Shown here: in pieces, positions 27,723 to 36,330 of the stretch
Layout of the letters: every line of letters begins with the position of its first letter
Position numbering within the stretch: position 1 is the first letter of the stretch
Made by a program: the position numbers and the translations under genes
From: an uncultured Flavobacteriales bacterium
GTDB lineage: Bacteria > Bacteroidota > Bacteroidia > Flavobacteriales > UBA7312
Assembly (NCBI GenBank): GCA_913048435.1
Contig: CAJWWC010000003.1
Span: forward strand, 49,553 to 113,552
DNA: 64,000 nt
Direction: 5' to 3'
Notes under the pieces: model-generated
What the model was told of the DNA's origin: nothing
The model's input: only the letters and a program-made list of their open reading frames with translations
Database searches by the model: none

Positions 27723-28055
27723 TTATTTATTTGGATTGTATTCTTCGAAACTATTATCAGAATAAAATACCACTATTTTATCAATTGATTTGACCGTTTC
27801 AATATTATTTTCATTAGATACTTGAGAGCTGGAAGGAGTTATGTATGTATCATCCAAAGCTCCATGACCTAACAATAACCAATTAGCCGAAACTTCAGGA
27901 AATCGCTTAAGTATCTTTTTTAGGACCTCAATGCTAGGCTTATTACGACCAGACAAAATATGCGATATAGTAGACCTATTCACATCTATTTCTTGTGCAA
28001 AAGTATTGGGACTTAAACCATACTTATCTATGATATTTTGAATACGATTTTCCAT
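27723..28055 (-). CDS. XRE family helix-turn-helix regulator
   Basis: 110 residues. The N-terminal half is a Cro/C1-type [49 protein letters not shown], residues 8-53, followed by [15 protein letters not shown], a common tail in Bacteroidota XRE proteins. The C-terminus is variable and hydrophilic. The promoter and repeated palindromes directly upstream suggest autoregulation. Its targets are unknown. It is separated from pyrD by only 34 bases but pyrD has its own promoter element. Confidence 0.9.
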   Translation of the reverse strand: MENRIQNIIDKYGLSPNTFAQEIDVNRSTISHILSGRNKPSIEVLKKILKRFPEVSANWLLLGHGALDDTYITPSSSQVSNENNIETVKSIDKIVVFYSDNSFEEYNPNK

Positions 28056-28070
28056 TTTTTGTGATTGCTA

Positions 28071-28101
28071 CAAATGTAAACATTATTTATATAAAATTCA
28101 A
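28071..28101 (-). promoter_or_regulatory. Promoter of the XRE gene
   Basis: On the minus strand TTG (28101-28099), a 20-base spacer and TACATTTG (28078-28071) fit the Bacteroidota promoter. The box AATGTAAACATT overlaps the -7 element, which suits repression. Confidence 0.65.
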
Positions 28102-28382
28102 CTTTAAAAATATAAAATTTATCTTAAAAAAAAATATAAATACCTTTTTAAATTAATTTTATTATTTATATAAAATTCATAAATTACTGAAAATAAACAT
28201 TCTATATATATTATTAATAAAATTTTTGTTTTTATATAAAAACTGTGATTAAAAGTTAAAAAAAATGTTTACATATGTAAAAAAAATATGATTTGACACA
28301 AGTTTTAGTAGAAGTTATACAAGAAAAAAAAGAAATAAATAACTTCCATTCTACCAACCTACTCTAATGCTTTAGAATTATG

Positions 28383-28390
28383 TATTTTTG
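28383..28390 (+). promoter_or_regulatory. Promoter -7 element of the gene at 28395
   Basis: TATTTTTG matches TAnnTTTG and ends four bases before the ATG at 28395. It shows that the track's start at 28380 lies within the promoter. Confidence 0.5.
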
Positions 28391-28394
28391 TAAT

Positions 28395-28652
28395 ATGCAA
28401 GCACCTAAACTTCCAAGCTTTTTTAAAACATCAAGGCATCGTCAATTTGATTTCAAGACAAGGTACTACGATGCTCGTAAAGAAGATTTGGATAATAGAG
28501 TAAAATCTGCGGAAAGCGGAAAAACAAATTTAAGATTTAGTAAAGATTGGCAACAATCAAAACGATCTAAAGACAATAGCACCTCAAATAAACACATAAT
28601 TTTTATAATTACAATTTTAGTATTACTTAGTTTTGCCCTATTGAAAATCTAA
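28395..28652 (+). CDS. Small C-terminally anchored membrane protein upstream of mutL
   Basis: 85 residues from the ATG at 28395 (MQAPKLPSFFKTSRHRQFDFKTRYYDARKEDLDNR). A basic, hydrophilic N-terminal part is followed by one C-terminal membrane helix (HIIFIITILVLLSFALL), so the protein is probably tail-anchored facing the cytoplasm. Small proteins with the FKxxxxRxFxxxxRYYD pattern precede mutL in many Flavobacteriales; I know of no proven function, and some are mislabelled as riboflavin synthase. It ends one base before the mutL ATG. Confidence 0.8.
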   Translation: MQAPKLPSFFKTSRHRQFDFKTRYYDARKEDLDNRVKSAESGKTNLRFSKDWQQSKRSKDNSTSNKHIIFIITILVLLSFALLKI

Positions 28653-28653
28653 T

Positions 28654-30456
28654 ATGTCAGACCTTATTCAACTTTTACCAGACCATGTAGCCAATCAGAT
28701 AGCTGCAGGTGAAGTCATACAAAGACCCTCCTCAGCAGTTAAAGAATTGATTGAAAATGCTATTGATTCAGGTGCTTCTGATATCAAGCTAATAGTAAAA
28801 GATGCTGGCAGAACACTTATCCAAGTGGTGGATAACGGCTCAGGAATGAGTGATACAGATGCTAGAATGTCAATAGAAAGACATGCTACATCTAAAATCA
28901 AAAAAGCTGACGATTTATTTTCCATTCACACTATGGGATTTAGAGGAGAAGCTATGGCGTCAATGGCAGCAATTTCTCACCTAGAACTAAAAACCAAACT
29001 TCACGACAAGGAGCTTGGAACAAAACTTATCATTGAAGGTAGCAAATTGAAATCTCAAGAAAATTGTGCTACCAATAATGGCACATCTATATCCATTAAA
29101 AATTTATTTTTCAATGTTCCAGCTAGAAGGAAATTCTTAAAATCAGATAACGTTGAACTAAAACATATTATTGATGAATTTCAGCGTATGGCCTTGGCAC
29201 ACCCTGAATATGCTATGAGTTTTTTTCACAATGACAAAGAAATATTTAACCTTACGCCATCAACACTAAAACAGCGAATTGTTGGTATATTTGGAAATAA
29301 GTACAATGAAAAATTAGTACCCGTAAAAGAAGAAACTTCACTGGTTATTGTTAATGGTTTTGTTGGGAAGCCTGAGTTTTCAAGAAAAACAAGAGGCGAA
29401 CAGTTTTTCTTTGTCAACCAACGTTTCATCAAAAGTGGATATTTGCACCATGCTATTGTGAATGCTTTTCTAGATCTAATTGCTGAAAAACATCACCCCT
29501 CTTACTTTTTATTTTTTGATATAGATCCAAAATTTATTGATGTAAATATTCATCCAACTAAGACAGAGATTAAATTTGAAGATGAAAAATCCATCTATGC
29601 TATTGTGCGCTCATGTGTAAAAAGAGCCTTAGGCATTCACAATATCGTTCCTTCATTAGATTTTGAAAAAGACCCCGCTTTTGATAATATTCCGACTTCC
29701 AATAAGTCAGAACTCAAACAACCAAGTATTAAAGTAGATTCCAGTTACAATCCATTTGAAGAAAAGAAAAAATTCGAGAATAAATATACCCTACCACCAA
29801 AGCCAAAAACAGAAAATTGGGAGCAATTATTTGAAAACATTCCTGCCCCACAGTCTAACAACACATCTGAGTTACTAGATAAAATTTGGAGTGAAGACTC
29901 AGAAGAAATTAATAAAATGATTTTTCAATTAAACAATCAATATATTGTTTCTAGTATAAAATCTGGATTAATGGTTTTACATCAACAAAGATCCCACGAA
30001 AGAATATTGTATGAGTACTACCTTAAAATGCAAGACAAAGAAGGTCCATCACAACAATTGCTGTTTCCTAAAACTGTTGAACTCTCTCCTTCTGATATAG
30101 CTGTAGTGAAGAACATAAGTGATGAGCTTTTGAATATGGGTTTTAGATTTGACTATCTAAACAAAAACAGTATTGTCGTATTGGGAACTCCTACAGATTT
30201 AAAAATGGAAAAGCTAGAAAGTATTTTGGAGGAATTAGTCGAGCAATTTAAGAATAAATCTTCTATAGGAAAACATGACAATTTATCTCGCTCATTAGCA
30301 AAAACTATGTCAATTAAAACTGGACGTAAACTAAGTTTAGAGGAAATGCGTTCTATCATTGATAATTTATTTGCTTGTCAAATACCAAATACCACAGCTC
30401 AAGGAAAACCAACTCTTATTACCTTAACTTTAGAAGAATTAGCTAAAAAGTTTTAA
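28654..30456 (+). CDS. mutL: DNA mismatch repair protein MutL
   Basis: 600 residues. The N-terminal GHKL ATPase has ELIENAIDSGASDIKLIVKDAG, DNGSGMSD, HATSKI and GFRGEAMASMAAIS; a flexible linker around residues 340-410 precedes the C-terminal dimerisation domain. The usual endonuclease motifs are altered: DQHAxxExxxxE appears as HQQRSHERILYE, and the C-terminal CPHGRP segment reads NTTAQGKP. It may therefore lack the nick-making activity of many bacterial MutL proteins. It is followed by two rhomboid genes with two-base gaps, which suggests one transcript. Confidence 0.96.
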   Translation: MSDLIQLLPDHVANQIAAGEVIQRPSSAVKELIENAIDSGASDIKLIVKDAGRTLIQVVDNGSGMSDTDARMSIERHATSKIKKADDLFSIHTMGFRGEAMASMAAISHLELKTKLHDKELGTKLIIEGSKLKSQENCATNNGTSISIKNLFFNVPARRKFLKSDNVELKHIIDEFQRMALAHPEYAMSFFHNDKEIFNLTPSTLKQRIVGIFGNKYNEKLVPVKEETSLVIVNGFVGKPEFSRKTRGEQFFFVNQRFIKSGYLHHAIVNAFLDLIAEKHHPSYFLFFDIDPKFIDVNIHPTKTEIKFEDEKSIYAIVRSCVKRALGIHNIVPSLDFEKDPAFDNIPTSNKSELKQPSIKVDSSYNPFEEKKKFENKYTLPPKPKTENWEQLFENIPAPQSNNTSELLDKIWSEDSEEINKMIFQLNNQYIVSSIKSGLMVLHQQRSHERILYEYYLKMQDKEGPSQQLLFPKTVELSPSDIAVVKNISDELLNMGFRFDYLNKNSIVVLGTPTDLKMEKLESILEELVEQFKNKSSIGKHDNLSRSLAKTMSIKTGRKLSLEEMRSIIDNLFACQIPNTTAQGKPTLITLTLEELAKKF

Positions 30457-30458
30457 TT

Positions 30459-31202
30459 ATGAATATCGGTCCTGCTAGATTTAGTTATTTGCCTGAGGTC
30501 GTTAAAAACCTACTCATTATCAATGCCTTGTTTTTTCTTGGAAAAATTGTTCTTGGGAGTAATTTTGGTATAGATCTAGATAAATTATTTGGTTTACATA
30601 ATTGGCAATCACCTGATTTTAGACCACATCAGTTGGTAACACACCTCTTCATGCACGGTAATTTTTCTCATATTCTCTTTAATATGTTTGCCTTGTGGAT
30701 GTTTGGCAATCAGCTAGAGAATGTTTGGGGTGGAAAGCGCTTTTTAATTTACTATATGCTAACAGGATTTGGAGCAGCGCTTTTACATTTAGGAGTAAAT
30801 CAATTTCAAATAACTATGGCTGAAGCTCAAATGTCACAAGAGCAAGTCAATATGGTTCTGGCTGATGGTTATAATGCACTACAGAATGGAAAAAACTTTG
30901 TAAATCCTCTGATGGGTAAATTGAATGTATTATACCATACACCTACTGTCGGTGCATCTGGAGCAGTATTTGGTTTACTATTAGCATTCGGAATGCTTTT
31001 CCCTAATACCCTCATATACCTATACTTTGCATTGCCTATAAAAGCTAAGTACTTCGTTGCCGCTTATGGTGTAATAGAATTGTGGTTAGGTTTACAAAAC
31101 AATCCAGGCGATAATGTAGCTCACTTTGCGCATCTTGGAGGTATGTTATTTGGATACTTACTAATCAAATATTGGAGAAAGAATAGTCAACATTTTTATT
31201 AA
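30459..31202 (+). CDS. Rhomboid family intramembrane serine protease
   Basis: 247 residues with six or seven membrane segments. Catalytic Ser167 lies in TVGASGAVFGLLLAFG (GxSG motif) and the partner His225 in AHFAHLGGMLFGYL; the HGNFSHILFNMFALWMFG segment near residue 66 is the conserved second helix. It cuts membrane proteins within the lipid bilayer. An insert around 113-155 between helices is longer than in GlpG. Two bases separate it from mutL and from the next rhomboid gene. Confidence 0.94.
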   Translation: MNIGPARFSYLPEVVKNLLIINALFFLGKIVLGSNFGIDLDKLFGLHNWQSPDFRPHQLVTHLFMHGNFSHILFNMFALWMFGNQLENVWGGKRFLIYYMLTGFGAALLHLGVNQFQITMAEAQMSQEQVNMVLADGYNALQNGKNFVNPLMGKLNVLYHTPTVGASGAVFGLLLAFGMLFPNTLIYLYFALPIKAKYFVAAYGVIELWLGLQNNPGDNVAHFAHLGGMLFGYLLIKYWRKNSQHFY

Positions 31203-31204
31203 AC

Positions 31205-32077
31205 ATGATAATAAACGACTTAAAAGACAGCTTCAAACAAGGCAACCTACTTAGTCGCCTCATATACATAAACCTCGGTGTTTTTATACTTATTAAAATT
31301 CTCGGCGTTTTCTTTTTCCTATTCAATTTATCCAGCAATGAAATAATTGACATATTAGCACTTCCTGCTGAAAGCAAAGAATTACTTTCTAAGCCTTGGA
31401 CAATTATTACTTATATGTTTGTTCACAACGGCTTTATTCATATTATTTTCAATCTCCTATGGCTTTATTTTGGAGGTACTATTTTCTTAAAATACTTGAG
31501 TAACAAACAAATTGTCAGCACATATATTTTGGGAGGACTAACAGGCGGCTTGTTTTATGTTATCGCCTTTAACTATTTCCCAGTTTTTGAATCCGTACTT
31601 GAGCAATCAATAGCAGTAGGTTCATCGGCATCTGTCTTAGCTATACTTATTGCTATCGCTACTTTTGTACCCAATTATATTGTAAATCTCACTTTTATCG
31701 GCAGAGTAAAATTAAAACAAATAGCTATAGTTTCTATTATATTAGATTTAATTTTGATACCTCAAGGAAATGCAGGAGGTCATATTGCTCATTTGGGCGG
31801 TGCTTTTTATGGATTCTACTTCAGTCGCCAATTGTTAAAAGGAAAAGATACTAGTCGATGGTTTGATCATTTAATGGATTATATTGTTAATTTATTCAGA
31901 TCAACAAAACCATTAAAAACAGCTTATAAACGACCCATGACTGACGACCAGTGGAGAGAGAATAAAAGTAATGACCAAGATAAAATCAATAAAATACTAG
32001 ATAAAATTGCTAAATCAGGATACGAAAGCTTAAACAAAGAAGAAAAAGATAACCTATTCAAGGCCAGTAAAAAATAA
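31205..32077 (+). CDS. Second rhomboid family protein
   Basis: 290 residues, six predicted membrane segments, then a hydrophilic C-terminal tail of about 70 residues. It has FVHNGFIHIIFNLLWLYFGG, VGSSASVLAILIAIA in place of the GxSG motif (here GSSA) and GGHIAHLGGAFYGFYF with the catalytic His. The serine and histidine are both present, so activity is likely. Together with the preceding gene it forms a tandem rhomboid pair that has diverged strongly; the tail contains a helical MTDDQWRENKSNDQDKINKILDKI segment. It is followed after four bases by the EEP-family gene. Confidence 0.9.
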   Translation: MIINDLKDSFKQGNLLSRLIYINLGVFILIKILGVFFFLFNLSSNEIIDILALPAESKELLSKPWTIITYMFVHNGFIHIIFNLLWLYFGGTIFLKYLSNKQIVSTYILGGLTGGLFYVIAFNYFPVFESVLEQSIAVGSSASVLAILIAIATFVPNYIVNLTFIGRVKLKQIAIVSIILDLILIPQGNAGGHIAHLGGAFYGFYFSRQLLKGKDTSRWFDHLMDYIVNLFRSTKPLKTAYKRPMTDDQWRENKSNDQDKINKILDKIAKSGYESLNKEEKDNLFKASKK

Positions 32078-32081
32078 AGAT

Positions 32082-33101
32082 ATGATAAACGGCGTCTTGT
32101 TTATACTAAATATGTTGATGCTTTTTGCACTTTTTTTGTCTTATGCCTCACCACATATTAGCCCCGACACTTTCTTATGGCCTATCGCCTTACTAGCATT
32201 AATCTATCCATTTCTTTTACTCATTAACGTATTATTTACCATGTATTGGCTGATACGTTTCAAAAAACATTTTTGGGCTAATATTATTGTCATATTGCTT
32301 GGATATGGACACATTCAAAACCTCATAAACATAAAAGATAAAGGAATTGACACAGTAGCAGAATTTTCAGTAATGAGTTTCAATGTGCGTTTATTCAATG
32401 CCTACGAATGGATTAAAGAAGACAATGTTAAGCAAGAAATCATTCATTATCTAAATAAAGAATCCGTAAGTATTCTTTGCCTGCAAGAATTTTACGCTCC
32501 AAAAGAACTACCAAAACTAAACTATACTTACAGTCATATTGGACTACAGAGCAAAAGAAAGAGTTGGCGAATGGCAACCTATTCCAACTTCCCTATATTT
32601 AAAAAAGGAACAGTTAGTATTTCTGGGGAAAGGACCAACAACGTATGTATTTATAGTGATATAGCCATAGGTCGCGATAGTATTAGAGTATATAATGTTC
32701 ACTTAGCATCTAATTTGTTTGAAAAAGAAGATTATGACTTTTTAGAAAGACCTTCCATAGAAGGTGCTGAAAGCATAATCGAGCGACTTAAAACTTCTTT
32801 TTTCAAAAGAGCAAAGCAGGTCAAAGCTATAAAAGCACATATGTATGACTCACCATACCCAATTATTCTGTGTGGCGATTTCAACGACACACCCACTTCT
32901 TTTACTTATAAGCAACTCTCAGAAGGTTTGAATGATAGCTTTACTAATACTGAATTGGGATTAGGACAGACTTACAATGGAAAATTTCCTACACTAAGAA
33001 TAGATTACATTTTACACAGCCCCGAATTTGAGCTTAATAGTTTCAAAACAACAGAGGTCAATTTATCTGACCACTTCCCTATTGTTAGCACTTTCAACTA
33101 A
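32082..33101 (+). CDS. Endonuclease/exonuclease/phosphatase family membrane protein
   Basis: 339 residues. Two to three N-terminal membrane segments (residues 5-90) anchor a periplasmic EEP domain: VMSFNVRLFNAYEWI, SILCLQEF with the metal-binding Glu, YNVHLAS, ILCGDFNDTPTSFTY and the C-terminal LSDHFPIVS with the catalytic Asp-His. The substrate may be a nucleic acid or a phosphodiester lipid and cannot be told. This rhomboid-EEP order is common in Bacteroidota. It converges on the binding lipoprotein gene with a four-base overlap. Confidence 0.88.
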   Translation: MINGVLFILNMLMLFALFLSYASPHISPDTFLWPIALLALIYPFLLLINVLFTMYWLIRFKKHFWANIIVILLGYGHIQNLINIKDKGIDTVAEFSVMSFNVRLFNAYEWIKEDNVKQEIIHYLNKESVSILCLQEFYAPKELPKLNYTYSHIGLQSKRKSWRMATYSNFPIFKKGTVSISGERTNNVCIYSDIAIGRDSIRVYNVHLASNLFEKEDYDFLERPSIEGAESIIERLKTSFFKRAKQVKAIKAHMYDSPYPIILCGDFNDTPTSFTYKQLSEGLNDSFTNTELGLGQTYNGKFPTLRIDYILHSPEFELNSFKTTEVNLSDHFPIVSTFN

Positions 33102-34684
33102 GGCTTAAGCTTTTGAACGCTTTTCAATTCTAATAAATTCATGGCATTGGATTCAAAACCAACAATATCATTTTGCACAAATCGTATTACTTGATCGTAA
33201 TACAAAGGAACAATTGCCGCCTCATCTAAAATCATTTGATCCATCAAATGGTAATAATTACGTCTTTTTTCTATATTAATTTCTTTAAGAGCCAATTCGT
33301 AATAGTTATCATAGGTTGGATTTGAAAAATGCGTATAATTCGGTCCGTTTGGACAAAAATTCTTTGAATAAAATAATGCTAAATAATTTTCAGCATCAGC
33401 ATAATCTGCTATCCACGAACCTCTAAAAAAATCTAATTTGGTAGTAGCAACCATTTGTCTGTGTGTAGAGGGTGGATTAATATTAATTTCAAGTTGAATG
33501 CCAACTTCAGCTAATTGATTTTGAATAAATTCACACAAATCTAAATAGGAACTTGTAGTGTTGAGCTCTATTGTAAGTGGAATTGATACTGCAGCATCTG
33601 CTAATAATTGCCTTGCTACTTCTGGCTTATAATCGTAACCATTCAAACTATCTGTAAATGATGGTAAACCCTTTGGCACAAAACCTTCATTTGCAGGACT
33701 GCCAATGTTATTACGCAAATAGGTAATCATTTTTTGTCTGTCAAAGCCGTAATTAATAGCCTTTCTTACGGCCAAATGTTGTGATGCTGATAAATTATTT
33801 TCATTCATCAAAAAGCCTAAATATTCGGTGTTGAGATAGGGTAAGGTCTGTAGTTGTATTTTGTCTACATAATTTTCTTGAAGTTGACCTTGTAGCGTAA
33901 GTACTTCATCTTTGTAAGAAGCATCAATTCCAGAGATAAAATCCAAATTACCCTTGATGAATTCTAAAAAAGCTGTTTGCTTATCTTTTATAAAGGTAAT
34001 TGCAATAGCATCTAGTAATGGCAATCCATTTTCAAAGAAATCCTCATTTTTTCTTAATACCAGTTTTACATTTTCTTTCCAATATTGAAAATGAAAGGGC
34101 CCTGTACCTATTGGCGCATCTCGAAAGCTAGTATTTTCAACAATTACTTTAGGGACAACAGAGCAATATGGCATAGCTAGTAATCCTAAAAAAGGAGGAA
34201 ATGGGTTTTTCAACTGAATAAAAAAAGTACTATCATTGACAGCCTCATAATACTCAACATTGTTCATTACCCATGCACCTGGAGAAGATACCGCTTTGTC
34301 AGTCAAACGGTTAAAACTATATACAAAATCGTTTGCTTTTACCACTCTATCTTGATAATCTTCAAACAATGAATGCTGATGAAAAAGCACATCATTTCTT
34401 AGTGAAAATGTATAACTTTTAGCATCCTCTGAAATAGTCCAAGAATGAGCAACAGAAGGTATGACATTAAGTTGGGAGTCGACCTGAACTAAACCGTCAA
34501 AAATTTGATTAACTACCCATACACTAGCTTGATCTTTAGAAAAAGCAGGGTCTAAACTATTAATACCAGCAGATTCATTATATCTAAATATTGATAAACC
34601 GTTCCAAGTTTTTTTTTCCTCACACGATATTAACATTAGAAAAGGTAAGAAAAAAATAAACTGTCGAATTTTATAATAAACCAT
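33098..34684 (-). CDS. ABC transporter substrate-binding lipoprotein, SBP family 5
   Basis: 528 residues. A lipoprotein signal with Cys21 (PFLMLISC) is followed by the family-5 fold for peptides or nickel: SLDPAFSKDQASVWVVNQIFDGLVQVDSQLNVIPSVAHSWTISEDAKSYTFSLRNDVLFH, GTGPFHFQYWKEN, and AVRKAINYGFDRQKMITYL. These proteins deliver di- or oligopeptides to Dpp/Opp permeases. No permease lies next to it; candidates are at 54149 and 58551-61374. It is transcribed alone. Confidence 0.92.
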   Translation of the reverse strand: MVYYKIRQFIFFLPFLMLISCEEKKTWNGLSIFRYNESAGINSLDPAFSKDQASVWVVNQIFDGLVQVDSQLNVIPSVAHSWTISEDAKSYTFSLRNDVLFHQHSLFEDYQDRVVKANDFVYSFNRLTDKAVSSPGAWVMNNVEYYEAVNDSTFFIQLKNPFPPFLGLLAMPYCSVVPKVIVENTSFRDAPIGTGPFHFQYWKENVKLVLRKNEDFFENGLPLLDAIAITFIKDKQTAFLEFIKGNLDFISGIDASYKDEVLTLQGQLQENYVDKIQLQTLPYLNTEYLGFLMNENNLSASQHLAVRKAINYGFDRQKMITYLRNNIGSPANEGFVPKGLPSFTDSLNGYDYKPEVARQLLADAAVSIPLTIELNTTSSYLDLCEFIQNQLAEVGIQLEININPPSTHRQMVATTKLDFFRGSWIADYADAENYLALFYSKNFCPNGPNYTHFSNPTYDNYYELALKEINIEKRRNYYHLMDQMILDEAAIVPLYYDQVIRFVQNDIVGFESNAMNLLELKSVQKLKP

Positions 34685-34719
34685 CGGATATAAAAATAAA
34701 CAAATAAAAAATTCAAAAT

Positions 34720-34851
34720 CCAGTCTGTTGGAATATAAATCGATATGTAGAATAACGAATTTGATGAACTACATCAATTGGTTAGCATCATTGCGCAATA
34801 AATTTTTGCAATTTATACATTTGTTAAGATGTAGTTACCTAACAAGACTGG
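34720..34851. ncRNA. Candidate structured RNA or palindromic element
   Basis: An outer pair CCAGTCTGTT (34720-34729) and AACAAGACTGG (34841-34851) gives 10 base pairs with one bulge; an inner pair AACTACATC (34767-34775) and GATGTAGTT (34828-34836) gives nine perfect pairs; and TAAATT-TTTGC-AATTTA (34799-34815) makes a hairpin within it. Three nested stems in 132 bases of non-coding DNA are unlikely by chance. Strand, promoter and function are not clear, and a small mobile palindrome is an alternative. Confidence 0.4.
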
Positions 34852-34989
34852 AAAATGAATTTCAAAAAACTATAAAAAACGATACATTTTGTATTTGCTT
34901 ATTATACGCACGATCAATTCTAAAGGTTACACAAAATCTATTTTTTTATATTCTATTTAAACATTATTCTAATAAACAATAGAAAAAGT

Positions 34990-34997
34990 TAATTTTG
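34990..34997 (+). promoter_or_regulatory. Promoter -7 element of mtaB
   Basis: TAATTTTG matches TAnnTTTG and lies six bases before the ATG at 35004. It covers the track's TTG start at 34995, so that start is rejected. Confidence 0.55.
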
Positions 34998-35003
34998 CAG
35001 CAA

Positions 35004-36320
35004 ATGGAAAACCAATCTACTGTTGCATATTACACCCAAGGCTGTAAACTTAACTTTTCAGAAACTTCTACCATTTCAAGAGAATTAACTAAAGTGGGCT
35101 ATCAAAAAGTTGATTTCAATGAGGTTGCTGATATTTATGTTATCAATACTTGCTCAGTTACAGAAAATGCCGACAAAGAATGTAAGCGTTTAATACGTAC
35201 AGCCTTAAAGACCTCACCGGATGCTTTTATAGTAGTAGTAGGTTGTTATGCTCAGTTAAAACCAGAACAAATTTCACAGATTGATGGGGTTGATTTGATA
35301 CTCGGCGCTACAGAAAAATTTAAACTTAATCATTACCTAAATGATTTGAGTAAAAAAGAGCATACAGAAATTCATTCTTGCGAAATAGGTGATGCTAATT
35401 TCTTTGCTGATGCTTACTCTATTGGCGACAGAACACGAGCTTTTTTGAAAGTACAAGACGGTTGTGATTATAAATGTACCTATTGTACAATACCTTTAGC
35501 ACGTGGTATTAGTAGAAGTGACAAACTAGAAAATGTGCTGAATAATGCAAAATCCATTTCCGATAAAGGTATACAAGAAATTGTTTTAACTGGTGTTAAT
35601 ATTGGTGATTATGGTAAAGGAGAATTTGGCAACAAAAAACATGAACATACTTTTTTAGATTTAGTCAAAAGACTAGATAAAGTAGAGGGCATCAATCGAT
35701 TACGAATATCTTCAATTGAGCCTAACCTTTTAAAAAACGAAACCATAGAATTTGTTGCAAATTCTAAAGCCTTTGTCCCACACTTTCATATTCCTTTACA
35801 GTCTGGCTCTGACCATATTTTAAAAAAAATGAAAAGACGTTACTTGACCGACTTATATGTCGATAGAGTAAACACCATAAAATCATTGATGCCACATTGT
35901 TGTATTGGTGTAGATGTAATTGTAGGTTTTCCAGGAGAAACAGAAGAACACTTTTTAAAAACCTATAATTTCCTAAACGAACTAGACATTTCCTATTTAC
36001 ACGTTTTCAGCTATTCTGAACGAGTCAACACCGAGGCTTCTAAGATGGATAATATAGTTGATAAAAGTGTACGACATAAAAGAAGTAAAATGTTGAGAAT
36101 ACTTTCAACTAAGAAAAAAAGAAACTTTTATGAACAACAACTGGGTAGTGTACGAAGCGTTCTATTTGAAGGCGAAAATAAGGATAGATTTATGTACGGT
36201 TTTACCGAAAATTATATTCGTGTAAAAGCTCCTTTTAATAGTCAATGGATAAACCAACTTATGCTAACAAAACTCAATACTATTGGAGAAGATGGAATTT
36301 ATATCTTTGAATCTGTTTAA
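35004..36320 (+). CDS. mtaB: tRNA t6A37 methylthiotransferase MtaB
   Basis: 438 residues from the ATG at 35004. It adds a methylthio group to t6A37 of tRNAs reading ANN codons, using two iron-sulfur clusters and SAM. The N-terminal UPF0004 domain has GCKLNFSET, NTCSVTENADKECKRLIR and VVGCYAQ with the three cluster cysteines; the radical-SAM motif is CDYKCTYCTIP near residue 154; GVDVIVGFPGETEEHF follows, and a TRAM-like domain ends the protein. The pattern fits MtaB rather than MiaB or RimO. It is followed by lgt after ten bases. Confidence 0.94.
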   Translation: MENQSTVAYYTQGCKLNFSETSTISRELTKVGYQKVDFNEVADIYVINTCSVTENADKECKRLIRTALKTSPDAFIVVVGCYAQLKPEQISQIDGVDLILGATEKFKLNHYLNDLSKKEHTEIHSCEIGDANFFADAYSIGDRTRAFLKVQDGCDYKCTYCTIPLARGISRSDKLENVLNNAKSISDKGIQEIVLTGVNIGDYGKGEFGNKKHEHTFLDLVKRLDKVEGINRLRISSIEPNLLKNETIEFVANSKAFVPHFHIPLQSGSDHILKKMKRRYLTDLYVDRVNTIKSLMPHCCIGVDVIVGFPGETEEHFLKTYNFLNELDISYLHVFSYSERVNTEASKMDNIVDKSVRHKRSKMLRILSTKKKRNFYEQQLGSVRSVLFEGENKDRFMYGFTENYIRVKAPFNSQWINQLMLTKLNTIGEDGIYIFESV

Positions 36321-36330
36321 ATAAACCTTT

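Larger units (their letters stand above)
28056..28394. promoter_or_regulatory. AT-rich divergent control region with repeats
   Basis: 339 bases without a gene, between the XRE gene and the plus-strand small gene. It contains a 19-base perfect direct repeat ATTATTTATATAAAATTCA (28082-28100 and 28161-28179), a third TTTATATAAAA core near 28234, an inverted pair AATGTAAACATT (28073-28084) and AATGTTTACAT (28264-28274), and a perfect 14-base palindrome TTTACATATGTAAA at 28268-28281. These are candidate sites for the XRE protein. No ORF or RNA gene was recognised. Confidence 0.55.
34685..35003. other. Gene-free stretch with nested inverted repeat
   Basis: 319 bases between two divergent genes. 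The track ORF 34728-34982 starts at a TTG, has no recognisable domain and overlaps the inverted repeat, so I do not call it. The stretch holds the nested repeat at 34720-34851 and the mtaB promoter element at 34990-34997; nothing else was recognised. Confidence 0.7.

Noticed and set aside
34728-34982. 84-codon plus-strand ORF in the track
   Set aside because: It begins at a TTG, has no recognisable domain or promoter and lies over the nested inverted repeat.
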